Of a stretch of DNA of 64,000 nucleotides, positions 40,216-48,843 are shown piece after piece. The notes under the pieces were generated by a model, which searched no databases, was not told where the DNA came from, and was given only the letters and a program-made list of their open reading frames with translations. The DNA lies in the NCBI GenBank assembly GCA_947169245.1, contig CAMVPA010000010.1, positions 1-64,000 on the forward strand. Reading direction: 5' to 3'. Every line of letters begins with the position of its first letter. Positions within the stretch are counted from its first letter, which is position 1. Both the position numbers and the translations under genes were made by a program. Source of the DNA: an uncultured Prevotellaceae bacterium. Lineage in GTDB: Bacteria; Bacteroidota; Bacteroidia; Bacteroidales; Bacteroidaceae.

Positions 40216-43200
40216 ATGGTTAAACGCTCGACTATGTCGCTTGGCTCGTCCAAGAACTTCGACTACCTTAAGTCTTTACCGCTGTTCACGACACTCTATC
40301 AGCGTTGTGACCAGGCAGAGACGTTCTGCAAGGCCGACCCTGACAAGTCGGCAATGGGTTGCAGACGTGCGCTGGAATGGATGGTAGATCTGATATATAG
40401 GGTGAAGCACTGGGAGGTGACGTCACGCATGAGCCTCTTCGAGAAGGTGCAAAGCCCTCAGTTCGTCAGCTTCATCAACTCGCGCGACTTGATGCAGAAG
40501 TTGCATTTTGTGCGTAGTGTGGGTAATCGTGCTGCCCATCAGGGAGGGGTGTCGAAACGCGACAGCGCGTATGCCGTGCTGGACATCTACTACTTAATCG
40601 GCGACGTGCTGATGCTGCTGGGCTACATAGAGCGCTATCCGAAGTTTGACAGGACGCTGCTGCCAGAACGGGGAACACCAGTGATGGTGGTGGTGACCAC
40701 GGAAGAGACCACTCGACAACAGGAAGAGGCAGCCAGGGAGGCCAAAGCCATAGCCACGCCCGTGGCAGAGGTGCTGGTGGCTCACAACCCAGAGAACCTG
40801 AGCGAGGCCGAGACACGCAAGATATACATCGACGAGATGCTGCGCGAGGCTGGTTGGGAGATATCAGAGACAGATAATGTGATAGTAAGCGGAAAGGCTT
40901 GCGTAGAGATAGAGGTGCAAGGTATGCCGAACCCTTCAGGTATAGGCTATGCCGACTATGTGCTGTTCGACACTGACGGTATGCCGTTGGCAGTGGTAGA
41001 AGCCAAGAAGACGACCGTTGACCCTGTGGTGGGCAAGACGCAGGCAGAACTCTATGCGAAATGTCTGGAAGCACGATTCGGCGTGAAGCCTGTGGTCTAT
41101 TACACCAATGGCTACGAGACTAACATCATCGACGGACTGGGCTATCCTGCCAGAACGATCTATGGGTTCCATACCCGTCAGGACCTGCAAAAGCTGATAC
41201 AGAAACGTGGACGTCAGGACATTATCGACATGCTGGCGAAGGCGGACATTGTGGATCGTCCCTATCAGACCCGTGCCGTGAAGAGTATCTGCGAACACTT
41301 CAACAAGAAGCATCGCAGGGGCTTGCTGGTGATGGCTACGGGTACGGGTAAGACACGTGTGGCCATTGCACTGGTGGAGGTGCTACTGAGGAACAACTGG
41401 GTGAAGAACGTGCTGTTTCTGGCCGACCGCACAGCATTGGTGGAGCAGGCGTTCAGCAAGTTCAGCACCTATCTGCCCGACGAGACGAAGTGCAACCTCT
41501 GCGACCCACGACAGCAGAGAAACATTGATGCCCGCATCCTGTTCTCTACCTATCAGACGATGATCAACTTCATTGACGATGAAGAGAAGGTGTTCAGCGT
41601 GGGGCGTTTCGACCTGATCATCATCGACGAGGCCCACCGCTCTGTGTTCGGTAAGTATGGCGCCATCTTCGACTACTTCGACTCGCTGCTGGTAGGACTG
41701 ACAGCGACACCTCGTGAAGAGATTGACCGCAGCACCTACCGCCTGCTGGAATTGGAGGATGGCGAACCCAACGACTTCTACGAATATGCAGAGGCTGTGA
41801 GGGACGGTCACTTGGTGGACTTCGAAGCCTATCGCTACGACTCTGACATCCTGAAGAATGGTATCAAATACAACGAACGTTCGGAGGAGGAGAAGGAACA
41901 GCTGGATACTATCTTTGAACATGAGGGTGGTGGGGAGCGAGATATTGAGAGCAACGAGATATTCCGCTATGTCTATAACACAGACACCATCGACAAGGTG
42001 CTGCAGGAACTGATGGAGAAGGGACTGCATGTAGATAGTGGTGAGAACATCGGCAAGACCATCATTTTTGCCTATAACCATAAGCATGCGGTGAAGATTG
42101 CCAAGCGCTTTGCTGTGCTGTATCCACAATTAGGACCAGACTACTGCGAGGTGATTGACTATCAGGAGACGCAGAAACGGCACCTGCTCGATGAGTTTGA
42201 GAAGGTGGACCATGAGCCACGTATCGCTGTCAGCGTGGATATGCTCGACACGGGTATCGACGTGCCTGAGATACTGAACCTAGTATTCTTCAAGCCTGTA
42301 CACTCAAAGATCAAGTTCGAGCAGATGAAGGGTCGTGGTACCCGTCTGTGCAAGCATCTGCTGGGTGTAGGTACGGACAAGGAGAAGTTCCTGATATTTG
42401 ACTTCTGCAACAACTTCGACTACTTCGACGAGAACCCAAAGGGTGTTGAGACATCAAGGCCTGTATCGCTGACAGAGCGTATCTTCAGGCAGAAGGCAGA
42501 GCTGACACTCTTGCTGCAAGAGGGTGCACAGCAGACCTTCGACCACCAGTTGCATGGAGAACTGAAGGACGAGTTGTGGCAGATGGTGAAGGGACTGGGC
42601 TTCGAGCGTATCTTGGTAAGGAAGCACGGCACAGCGATAGAACCCTTCCGTGATGCCAAATACTGGGAGGCACTCAAGGAGGATGATATGGAGGTGCTGA
42701 AGGGAACCATCGCTCCACTGCTGGTGGCTTCAGGCGACGAGATGGCGATGAAGTTGGATGTGCTGATGTATGTCTGTGAACTGGCTTACCTGAAGAAAGC
42801 ACCTATGCCATTGGCCGTGACCAATAAGATAAGGCAGCTCTGTATCTTCCTAAAGGCTAAGAAGAGCAACATCCCACAGGTGAGGCAGCAGATGGCCACC
42901 ATCGAGGAGGTGATGGCAGAGGATTTCTGGACGAAGGCCACGCTGGAGGATATGGAGCGTGTGCGCAAGGTGCTGAGAGAACTGATGTGCTTTGCCATTG
43001 ATGTGAACGACAACGAGACTTTCGACGTGGATATAGAGGACATCATCGACAAACCACGTGTGGAGAAACCACAGCCTGTCAACGTCACCTACAAGCAACG
43101 CGTATTCGACTATCTGGCAGCGCATCGTGATGACGAGGTGTTCCAGAAGATCTATAACATGGAACAGCTGACCATCGTGGATGTGCACGAACTGGAGCGT

Positions 43201-43608
43201 ATCATGTGGGAAGAGCTGGGAACGAAAGAGCAGTATGAGGACTACTGTCGCAGGGAGAAAAAGATATATGGTGGCAACGTGGCTGCACTGATTCGCTCGC
43301 TGTGTCAGATAGACCGCACGAAGGCTCATCAGAAGTTCTACGAGTTCATACGCTCAGAACAGCTGACGGTGTTGCAGGAGGAGTACCTGAACAGCATCCT
43401 GAACTATGTCTGCACGAATGGCGACATGGAACGCAGGACGCTGGGCCAAGACCCGTATCGCGAGTTCAACTGGCAACAGGCGTTTGGCGACAAGCGCGCA
43501 AGGGTGGGTAATTATGTGGACTATCTGCATCACCTCATTGAAGGCGTACAGCCATTCATCAGAGTCGAGGCCGATGCCGCTGATTATCTCATGGCAGCGG
43601 AAGAATAG
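40216..43608 (+). CDS. hsdR: Type I restriction enzyme R subunit
   Basis: A 1130-residue motor and nuclease. An N-terminal DUF4145-like domain (MGCRRALEWMVDLIYRVKHW) precedes the PD-(D/E)XK nuclease, with GYADYVLF and AVVEAKKT. The SF2 translocase shows motif I MATGTGKTRVAIAL, motif II IIIDEAHRS, motif III GLTATPREE and motif VI QMKGRGTRLC. The C-terminal helical domain binds the methylase core. Length and architecture suit the EcoKI-like branch. The ATG is preceded by 16 bases after the RhuM fusion stop. The whole operon looks able to restrict, apart from the damaged DUF1016 gene. Confidence 0.94.
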   Translation: MVKRSTMSLGSSKNFDYLKSLPLFTTLYQRCDQAETFCKADPDKSAMGCRRALEWMVDLIYRVKHWEVTSRMSLFEKVQSPQFVSFINSRDLMQKLHFVRSVGNRAAHQGGVSKRDSAYAVLDIYYLIGDVLMLLGYIERYPKFDRTLLPERGTPVMVVVTTEETTRQQEEAAREAKAIATPVAEVLVAHNPENLSEAETRKIYIDEMLREAGWEISETDNVIVSGKACVEIEVQGMPNPSGIGYADYVLFDTDGMPLAVVEAKKTTVDPVVGKTQAELYAKCLEARFGVKPVVYYTNGYETNIIDGLGYPARTIYGFHTRQDLQKLIQKRGRQDIIDMLAKADIVDRPYQTRAVKSICEHFNKKHRRGLLVMATGTGKTRVAIALVEVLLRNNWVKNVLFLADRTALVEQAFSKFSTYLPDETKCNLCDPRQQRNIDARILFSTYQTMINFIDDEEKVFSVGRFDLIIIDEAHRSVFGKYGAIFDYFDSLLVGLTATPREEIDRSTYRLLELEDGEPNDFYEYAEAVRDGHLVDFEAYRYDSDILKNGIKYNERSEEEKEQLDTIFEHEGGGERDIESNEIFRYVYNTDTIDKVLQELMEKGLHVDSGENIGKTIIFAYNHKHAVKIAKRFAVLYPQLGPDYCEVIDYQETQKRHLLDEFEKVDHEPRIAVSVDMLDTGIDVPEILNLVFFKPVHSKIKFEQMKGRGTRLCKHLLGVGTDKEKFLIFDFCNNFDYFDENPKGVETSRPVSLTERIFRQKAELTLLLQEGAQQTFDHQLHGELKDELWQMVKGLGFERILVRKHGTAIEPFRDAKYWEALKEDDMEVLKGTIAPLLVASGDEMAMKLDVLMYVCELAYLKKAPMPLAVTNKIRQLCIFLKAKKSNIPQVRQQMATIEEVMAEDFWTKATLEDMERVRKVLRELMCFAIDVNDNETFDVDIEDIIDKPRVEKPQPVNVTYKQRVFDYLAAHRDDEVFQKIYNMEQLTIVDVHELERIMWEELGTKEQYEDYCRREKKIYGGNVAALIRSLCQIDRTKAHQKFYEFIRSEQLTVLQEEYLNSILNYVCTNGDMERRTLGQDPYREFNWQQAFGDKRARVGNYVDYLHHLIEGVQPFIRVEADAADYLMAAEE

Positions 43609-43617
43609 AAGAAGTTG

Positions 43618-43625
43618 TATATTTG
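43618..43625 (+). promoter_or_regulatory. -7 box of prmC
   Basis: TATATTTG is a perfect TAnnTTTG, with only six bases to the prmC ATG at 43632. No TTTG at -33. Confidence 0.45.
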
Positions 43626-43631
43626 CAGGCG

Positions 43632-44477
43632 ATGAGATACGATACTCTTTGGAAAAGGCTGGCGGGAGAGTATGGCGACGGTGAGGCGAAGGCCATTGTC
43701 CGCATGGTGCTCGAAGTGCGCTTCGGGCTGTCGTGGACGGACATCGTCTGCGGGAAAGTGGACGAGCTGAAGGACGACGAGCTGACGTCGCTGGAGACCA
43801 TCATGCAGCGGATAGAGCAGGGCGAGCCTGTGCAGTATGTGCTGGGACAGGCGGAGTTTGCCGGACTGACGTTCCATGTTGAGCTGGGTGTGCTCATTCC
43901 GCGCCCTGAGACGCAGTGGATGTGCGACTTTGTCGCTGACTCCTGGAGATTGCAGCCCCGTGAGGGTCGTATTCTTGACATCGGTACTGGAAGCGGCTGC
44001 ATAGCCTGCACCATAGCTTCATACTTGCAGTTCAGCCCTGTGGAGGTGGTGGCCTGGGACATCTCGGACTCGGCTCTCCGCATAGCCGGCGAGAACGCCA
44101 AACGGCTGAATGTCAATGTGAAGTTCGAGAAGCAGGACGTTTTGAAGGTGCCGGGTGGCGAGGAGTGTTGGGACGTCATCGTCAGCAATCCGCCGTATAT
44201 CTGTGACCAGGAGAAAGCAGACATGGAGCGTCATGTGCTGGAGCATGAGCCAGCCCTGGCGCTGTTCGTGCCCGACGACGACCCGTTGCTGTTTTATCGC
44301 CACATAGGACGTTATGCCCTCAAGAGCTTGAAGCCTGACGGCTATCTGCTGGTTGAGATCAACAGCCGTTTTGGCAAAGAGACAGCCAGCCTGCTGGTTG
44401 ACTTGGGTTTTGTTGGTGTACGACTATTCACCGACCAATTTGAAAAAGACAGATTCGTAATAGCATATAAACCATGA
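43632..44477 (+). CDS. prmC: Peptide chain release factor N5-glutamine methyltransferase
   Basis: A 281-residue enzyme that methylates the GGQ glutamine of release factors RF1 and RF2. The AdoMet-binding loop is ILDIGTGSGCIA, the catalytic NPPY is in IVSNPPYICDQEKADM, and the N-terminal helical domain carries the typical PVQYVLGQAEFAGL and VLIPRPET. The ATG at 43632 is chosen over an upstream TTG because of the standard MRYDTLW start. It overlaps recX by four bases (ATGA). Confidence 0.94.
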   Translation: MRYDTLWKRLAGEYGDGEAKAIVRMVLEVRFGLSWTDIVCGKVDELKDDELTSLETIMQRIEQGEPVQYVLGQAEFAGLTFHVELGVLIPRPETQWMCDFVADSWRLQPREGRILDIGTGSGCIACTIASYLQFSPVEVVAWDISDSALRIAGENAKRLNVNVKFEKQDVLKVPGGEECWDVIVSNPPYICDQEKADMERHVLEHEPALALFVPDDDPLLFYRHIGRYALKSLKPDGYLLVEINSRFGKETASLLVDLGFVGVRLFTDQFEKDRFVIAYKP

Positions 44478-44953
44478 AAGAAGTTACCGAACAGGGAGCC
44501 TACCTGCAGCTGGCACAGCTCTGTGCCCGCAGTGAGCACTGCCAGCACGACCTGACAGAGAAGATGCGGCGCTGGGAGATGTCGGACGAGGCACAGGCTC
44601 GCGTCATGCAACGGCTGGTCAGCGAACGCTATGTGGACGACGAACGCTATGCGCGTGCCTTCGTACGCGATAAGATAAGTTATAACAAGTGGGGACGCCG
44701 CAAGGTGGAACAGGCCTTATGGCAGAAGCGCATCGATGACGACATCCGCCAGCGCGTGCTCAGCGAGGTCGACGACGAGGAGTACCTCAGTGTGCTACGT
44801 CCGTTGTTGAAACAGAAGCGGCGCAGCACGAAGGCCGAGAGCGACTACGAACTGAACCGGAAGCTGGTGCGTTTTGCCTTGAGTCGCGGTTTCACCTACG
44901 ACATCATCCGCCAGTGCATAGATGTCGACGAGGACGACGCCTTTGAGGATTAG
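44474..44953 (+). CDS. recX: RecX regulatory protein
   Basis: A 159-residue three-helix-repeat protein that modulates RecA filaments. Typical segments are LCARSEHCQHDLTEKMRRW, YVDDERYARAFVRDKISYNK and WGRRKVEQALWQKRI. Its start codon overlaps the prmC stop. No recA gene is in the window. The last 80 residues show the family's third helical repeat, with RKLVRFALSRGFTYDII. Confidence 0.9.
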   Translation: MKEVTEQGAYLQLAQLCARSEHCQHDLTEKMRRWEMSDEAQARVMQRLVSERYVDDERYARAFVRDKISYNKWGRRKVEQALWQKRIDDDIRQRVLSEVDDEEYLSVLRPLLKQKRRSTKAESDYELNRKLVRFALSRGFTYDIIRQCIDVDEDDAFED

Positions 44954-44975
44954 CAGCGAGAAAACTCGATTATCA

Positions 44976-45007
44976 TTTGGTTTTCTTCTCACTTATTTGT
45001 ACCTTTG
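44976..45007 (+). promoter_or_regulatory. Promoter of the yicC-gmk-nadD operon
   Basis: TTTG at 44976-44979, a 20-bp spacer and TACCTTTG at 45000-45007, 27 bases before the start of the YicC gene. Confidence 0.74.
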
Positions 45008-45034
45008 CACCAACAAAAAACATACACACCGACA

Positions 45035-45910
45035 ATGATACAATCAATGACAGGCTACGGCAAGGCCGTCGCCACGTTTAAAGACAAGAAAATCAACGTA
45101 GAGGTCAAGTCGCTTAACTCGAAGCAGCTTGACCTGCAGACACGCATCTCGCCGCTCTACCGCGAGAAGGAGATGGAGATTCGCCAGATGATTCAGGCAG
45201 CCGTCATCCGCGGCAAGGTGGACTTCAGCCTGTGGATAGAGAAGGACACCATCGTCGACGCCACACCCATCAACGGTGCCCTCGTCGAGAATTACTACCG
45301 CCAGATGTCAGACATCGCTGAGAAGACGGGCATACCGATGTCAGCCGACCCCCTCTACACCCTGCTACGCATGCCCGACGTGCTGACGAAGACAGAGCAG
45401 GAGGTGCTCTGCGACGAGGAATGGGCCGTGGCCCGTCAGGCTGTCAGCGAAGCTATTGACCATCTGGTGGAGTTCCGCATCCAAGAGGGCGCCGCCCTCC
45501 AAAAGAAGTTCACGGAGAAGATAGACAACATCGAGCAGTTGCTCATCAGCATTGAGCCCTACGAGAAGAGCCGTGTGGAGAAGATTCGCCAGCGCATCGT
45601 CGACGGTCTGCAGCAGATTCCCGGGGTGGAGTACGACAAGAACCGGCTGGAGCAGGAACTCATCTACTACATTGAGAAGCTGGACATCAGCGAGGAGAAG
45701 CAGCGTCTGACGAATCATCTGAAGTACTTCCGCGAGACGATGGCCGAGGAGGCCGGACAGGGCAAGAAGCTGGGCTTCATAGCTCAGGAGATGGGGCGCG
45801 AGATCAACACCACGGGCTCGAAGTCGAACCAAGCCGAGATGCAGAACATCGTGGTGCAGATGAAGGATGAGCTGGAACAGATCAAGGAACAAGTTTTGAA
45901 CGCACTATGA
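45035..45910 (+). CDS. YicC/YloC family endoribonuclease
   Basis: A 291-residue protein of the YicC family (members are reported to be endoribonucleases linked to RNA decay). The N-terminus MIQSMTGYGKA and the C-terminus FIAQEMGREINTTGSKSNQA are the family's best conserved ends and both are complete. The stop overlaps the start of gmk (TATGATG region). The operon yicC-gmk-nadD is a common order in Bacteroidetes. The ATG at 45035 gives the conserved MIQSMTGYG. Confidence 0.92.
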   Translation: MIQSMTGYGKAVATFKDKKINVEVKSLNSKQLDLQTRISPLYREKEMEIRQMIQAAVIRGKVDFSLWIEKDTIVDATPINGALVENYYRQMSDIAEKTGIPMSADPLYTLLRMPDVLTKTEQEVLCDEEWAVARQAVSEAIDHLVEFRIQEGAALQKKFTEKIDNIEQLLISIEPYEKSRVEKIRQRIVDGLQQIPGVEYDKNRLEQELIYYIEKLDISEEKQRLTNHLKYFRETMAEEAGQGKKLGFIAQEMGREINTTGSKSNQAEMQNIVVQMKDELEQIKEQVLNAL

Positions 45911-46482
45911 TGAAAGGGAAAATGCTGATTGTCTCTGCCCCCTCTGGTAGCGGCAAGTCGACCATCGTCCAGTGGCTTATGCAAGAGCATCCGGAATTGA
46001 AGTTGTATTTCTCCATTTCGTGCACTAGTCGTGCGCCCCGCGGCACGGAGCAGAACGGGGTGGAGTACTTCTTCCTGACGCCCGAGGAGTTCAAGGCGAA
46101 GATTGAGAACGACGAGTTTCTAGAGTACGAGGAGGTCTATCATGACCGTTTCTATGGCACGCTGAAACAGCAGGTAGAGAACCAGCGGGAGGCTGGGCAG
46201 AACGTGGTGTTCGACGTTGACGTGAAAGGAGGTGTGAACATCAAGAAGTACTATGGCGACGAAGCACTGAGCCTCTTCATCCAGCCACCCTCGGTCGAGG
46301 AGCTTCGCCGTAGGCTGGAAGGTCGTGGTACCGACACGCCTGAGGCCATTGCCGAACGGTTGGCAAAGGCGGAATATGAACTGACATTTGCAAACCAATT
46401 TGATAAAATCATAGTAAATGACAATTTGGAGATTGCACAGCAGAACACATTGCAGATAATAGAACGGTTTCTTAATGAATAA
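45907..46482 (+). CDS. gmk: Guanylate kinase
   Basis: A 191-residue kinase making GDP from GMP. The P-loop is SAPSGSGKSTIV, the GMP-binding region SISCTSRAPRGTEQNGVEYF carries the expected Arg, Glu and Tyr, and the lid has RRRLEGRGTDTPEAIAERL. It overlaps yicC by four bases and nadD by eight, so the three are translated from one transcript. Confidence 0.95.
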   Translation: MMKGKMLIVSAPSGSGKSTIVQWLMQEHPELKLYFSISCTSRAPRGTEQNGVEYFFLTPEEFKAKIENDEFLEYEEVYHDRFYGTLKQQVENQREAGQNVVFDVDVKGGVNIKKYYGDEALSLFIQPPSVEELRRRLEGRGTDTPEAIAERLAKAEYELTFANQFDKIIVNDNLEIAQQNTLQIIERFLNE

Positions 46483-47062
46483 CATCGTTGCGCCAGCCAC
46501 TCCCCTCCTTCGGAGGGGTCGGGGGAGGTTCATCGGCCTCTTCGGCGGCTCCTTCAACCCTATCCATTTGGGGCACATCTCTTTAGCACAAGCCATGCTG
46601 GAACAGTGTGGACTTGACGAGGTGTGGCTGATGGTGTCGCCGCAGAATCCGCTGAAGCAACAAGAGGACTTGCTGGATGACAACCTGCGTCTGGAGATGG
46701 CGCAGAAGGCGTTAGCGGACGTGGAGGGGGTCATGGCCTGCGACTACGAGTTCCACCTGCCCAAGCCCAGCTACACCTGGAACACGCTGCAGCATCTGTC
46801 GAAAGACAATCCCGATGCTACCTTCCTGTTGCTGATAGGTGGCGACAACTGGGCACACTTTGAGCGCTGGCGCCACTGGAAGGACATTCTGCGGTGCTAT
46901 GATGTGGTGGTCTACCCTCGTGATGAGTATCCTGGAACTATCGATGTCCCACTACTCGACGTGAGCAGTACTGAGATTCGCCGACGGGTGAAGGCGGGCG
47001 AAAGCATCAACGAACTGGTGCCTGAACGTATCATCGACGACGTGAAGAAGAACTATAAATGA
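46475..47062 (+). CDS. nadD: Nicotinate-nucleotide adenylyltransferase
   Basis: A 195-residue enzyme of NAD synthesis that adenylates nicotinate mononucleotide. The nucleotidyltransferase motif GLFGGSFNPIHLGHISLAQ (in part) and the late ISSTEIRRR-like VSSTEIRRRVKAG are present. A palindromic element (46499-46530) lengthens the N-terminus with ATPLLRRGRGRF before the first strand, so the usual start (about M-x-I-G-I-Y-G-G) has been altered. The start codon lies inside the end of gmk. It should still fold, as the insertion precedes the Rossmann core. Confidence 0.9.
   Translation: MNNIVAPATPLLRRGRGRFIGLFGGSFNPIHLGHISLAQAMLEQCGLDEVWLMVSPQNPLKQQEDLLDDNLRLEMAQKALADVEGVMACDYEFHLPKPSYTWNTLQHLSKDNPDATFLLLIGGDNWAHFERWRHWKDILRCYDVVVYPRDEYPGTIDVPLLDVSSTEIRRRVKAGESINELVPERIIDDVKKNYK
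46499..46530. repeat. Palindromic element at the start of nadD
   Basis: ACTCCCCTCC-TT-CGGAGGGG core followed by TCGGGGGAGG. A short right-type copy, in frame and close to the start codon. Confidence 0.78.
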
Positions 47063-47877
47063 TGGGAACGACGATAAGAAAGTACTCAATCATTGTTGTC
47101 ACATTCAACAATGCCAACGGGCTGGAACGTACGCTCAAGAGCATACGCCAGTTGGACTATGCTGACAAGGAAGTGATCGTCATTGACGGCGGCAGCAAGG
47201 ACGGTACATTGGACGTCATGGCCCAGAACGAGGACATCATCACCGTTGCCGTGTCGGAGAATGACACAGGCATCTATAACGCCATGAACAAAGGCATAGG
47301 GCATGTAACGGGCGACTACGTGGTGTTCATGAATGCTGGCGACCTCTTTGCAAATCCTGAGGTACTGACATTGGTAAATAGCTATGACGGAGACATCATC
47401 TTAGGCGGCGAGAGCTATGGCGGACAGGTGAGGATGATGAAAGAGCAGATGTCGCTCTACGACATCCTCTCCGTAGGCATTAACCACCAGGCCGTGTATT
47501 ACCGCAGGGAGGTGTTACAGAAGTATGGCTTCGACGAGTCGTACAAACTCACGGCCGACTTCAAATCGGTCGTAGAACCGCTGGCTAAAGACAAGGCGTC
47601 GGTCTCCTGCATCACTGAGATTCTGGCCGTCTGTGAGGGTGGTGGCGTTAGCAAGCAACGCTGGAGAGACACGCTGACAGAGAAGCAGCACATGATCAAG
47701 GAGGTGGTGGAACCCTTCTACCGGGACGACTACCAGAAGTTTGCCAGCATCAGCAACGACATGCTTGACGACTTCATCGTGCTGTCACACTTCCGCAGCT
47801 TGTACCCCTTGCTCAGGGTCCTTGCTAAGGTAGCACGCTTTCTCAACGCCAAGTTCAAGCACATTCCCATTGATTGA
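47059..47877 (+). CDS. Glycosyltransferase family 2
   Basis: A 272-residue GT-A fold glycosyltransferase. The nucleotide-sugar binding part shows SIIVVTFNNANGLERTLKSI, VIVIDGGSKDGTLDVM and the D-x-D region in FMNAGDLF. The start overlaps the nadD stop by four bases, linking the surface-sugar cluster to the nad operon. No membrane segment is evident, so it would act on the cytoplasmic face. Sugar and acceptor are unknown. Confidence 0.9.
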   Translation: MMGTTIRKYSIIVVTFNNANGLERTLKSIRQLDYADKEVIVIDGGSKDGTLDVMAQNEDIITVAVSENDTGIYNAMNKGIGHVTGDYVVFMNAGDLFANPEVLTLVNSYDGDIILGGESYGGQVRMMKEQMSLYDILSVGINHQAVYYRREVLQKYGFDESYKLTADFKSVVEPLAKDKASVSCITEILAVCEGGGVSKQRWRDTLTEKQHMIKEVVEPFYRDDYQKFASISNDMLDDFIVLSHFRSLYPLLRVLAKVARFLNAKFKHIPID

Positions 47878-47880
47878 AAT

Positions 47881-48843
47881 ATGAAAGTATCATTGTTGGT
47901 TCCTGTCTATGGTGTGGAGAAATACATCGAGAAGTGTGTTGTCTCCCTGTTCGAACAGACATACGACGACATTGAGTATGTCTTTGTCGATGACTGTTCG
48001 CCAGACAACAGCGTGAAGATCATCCAACAGGTACTTGAGAAGTACCCCCACCGCCAACAGCAGGCGAAGATAATCCGTCATGAGACAAACCAAGGCCTTG
48101 GAGCGGCAAGGAAAACAGCATTGGAGGCGGCCACTGGAGAGTTTGTGCTGAATGTCGACAGCGACGACTTCCTATCTCTCGATGCCGTAGAGAAACTGGT
48201 GGCCAAGCAGGTGGAGACGGGGGCCGACATCGTGACGGGATGCATACGTATCTATCGTGGCAACGAAGACTACGAAACGCTGCCGCTCCCCAAGGAAGAC
48301 AAGGTAACGCTCCTGAAACTCCTGTTGATTCAGAACACTGTGCCCCACAACCTTTGTGGAAGGCTTGTCAGGAGGAGCCTGTTTACTGATAACGCCATCT
48401 CTCCAGAGAAAGGAGTGAATCAGGCAGAGGACTATGCCGTCACTCCCCGCCTGATGTTTAGTGCCAAGACGATAGCCTCTGTGCCCGAGCCCCTGTACCA
48501 CTATCAGATATTCTCCGCAGGCAGTTTCTCTGACCACATGTCACTGCGCCATGTGGAGTCAGTCCTAAAGGCCAACGAGCTCAACGTGTCGTTCCTCAAG
48601 AGACATGACGTCGCCAAGGACTACCGTTTTGCGGTGGAGACAGGCATGCTGAACACGTTTTTTATCGCCATGAGGGTAGGACTGACATGGCGCGAGATAA
48701 GCGACAAGTGCCATTATAAGCCCACAGGACTGTTCCGGGTCATTCATCTGCTGCTCGCCCATCCGTCCACCATCAAGCTGCTCCGTTTCTCCTACCTTGC
48801 CGTGAAATGGACGTATAAACGCCGTTTGCGTGTTCCGTACTAA
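47881..48843 (+). CDS. Glycosyltransferase family 2
   Basis: A 320-residue GT2 enzyme with a classic start (VSLLVPVYGVEKYIEKCVVS), YVFVDDCSPDNSV and the metal-binding VDSDDFLSLDAV. The C-terminal 90 residues are helical, with a possible membrane-associated end (LLRFSYLAVKWTYKRR). It begins three bases after the preceding GT2 and its stop overlaps the convergent flippase stop by four bases. It probably builds the same surface polysaccharide. Confidence 0.9.
   Translation: MKVSLLVPVYGVEKYIEKCVVSLFEQTYDDIEYVFVDDCSPDNSVKIIQQVLEKYPHRQQQAKIIRHETNQGLGAARKTALEAATGEFVLNVDSDDFLSLDAVEKLVAKQVETGADIVTGCIRIYRGNEDYETLPLPKEDKVTLLKLLLIQNTVPHNLCGRLVRRSLFTDNAISPEKGVNQAEDYAVTPRLMFSAKTIASVPEPLYHYQIFSAGSFSDHMSLRHVESVLKANELNVSFLKRHDVAKDYRFAVETGMLNTFFIAMRVGLTWREISDKCHYKPTGLFRVIHLLLAHPSTIKLLRFSYLAVKWTYKRRLRVPY

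Noticed and set aside
36936..43608. A complete defence island with further systems beyond type I R-M.
   Set aside because: Only the hsd operon and its DUF1016/RhuM passengers are present; flanking genes (C1 peptidase, prmC) are ordinary.
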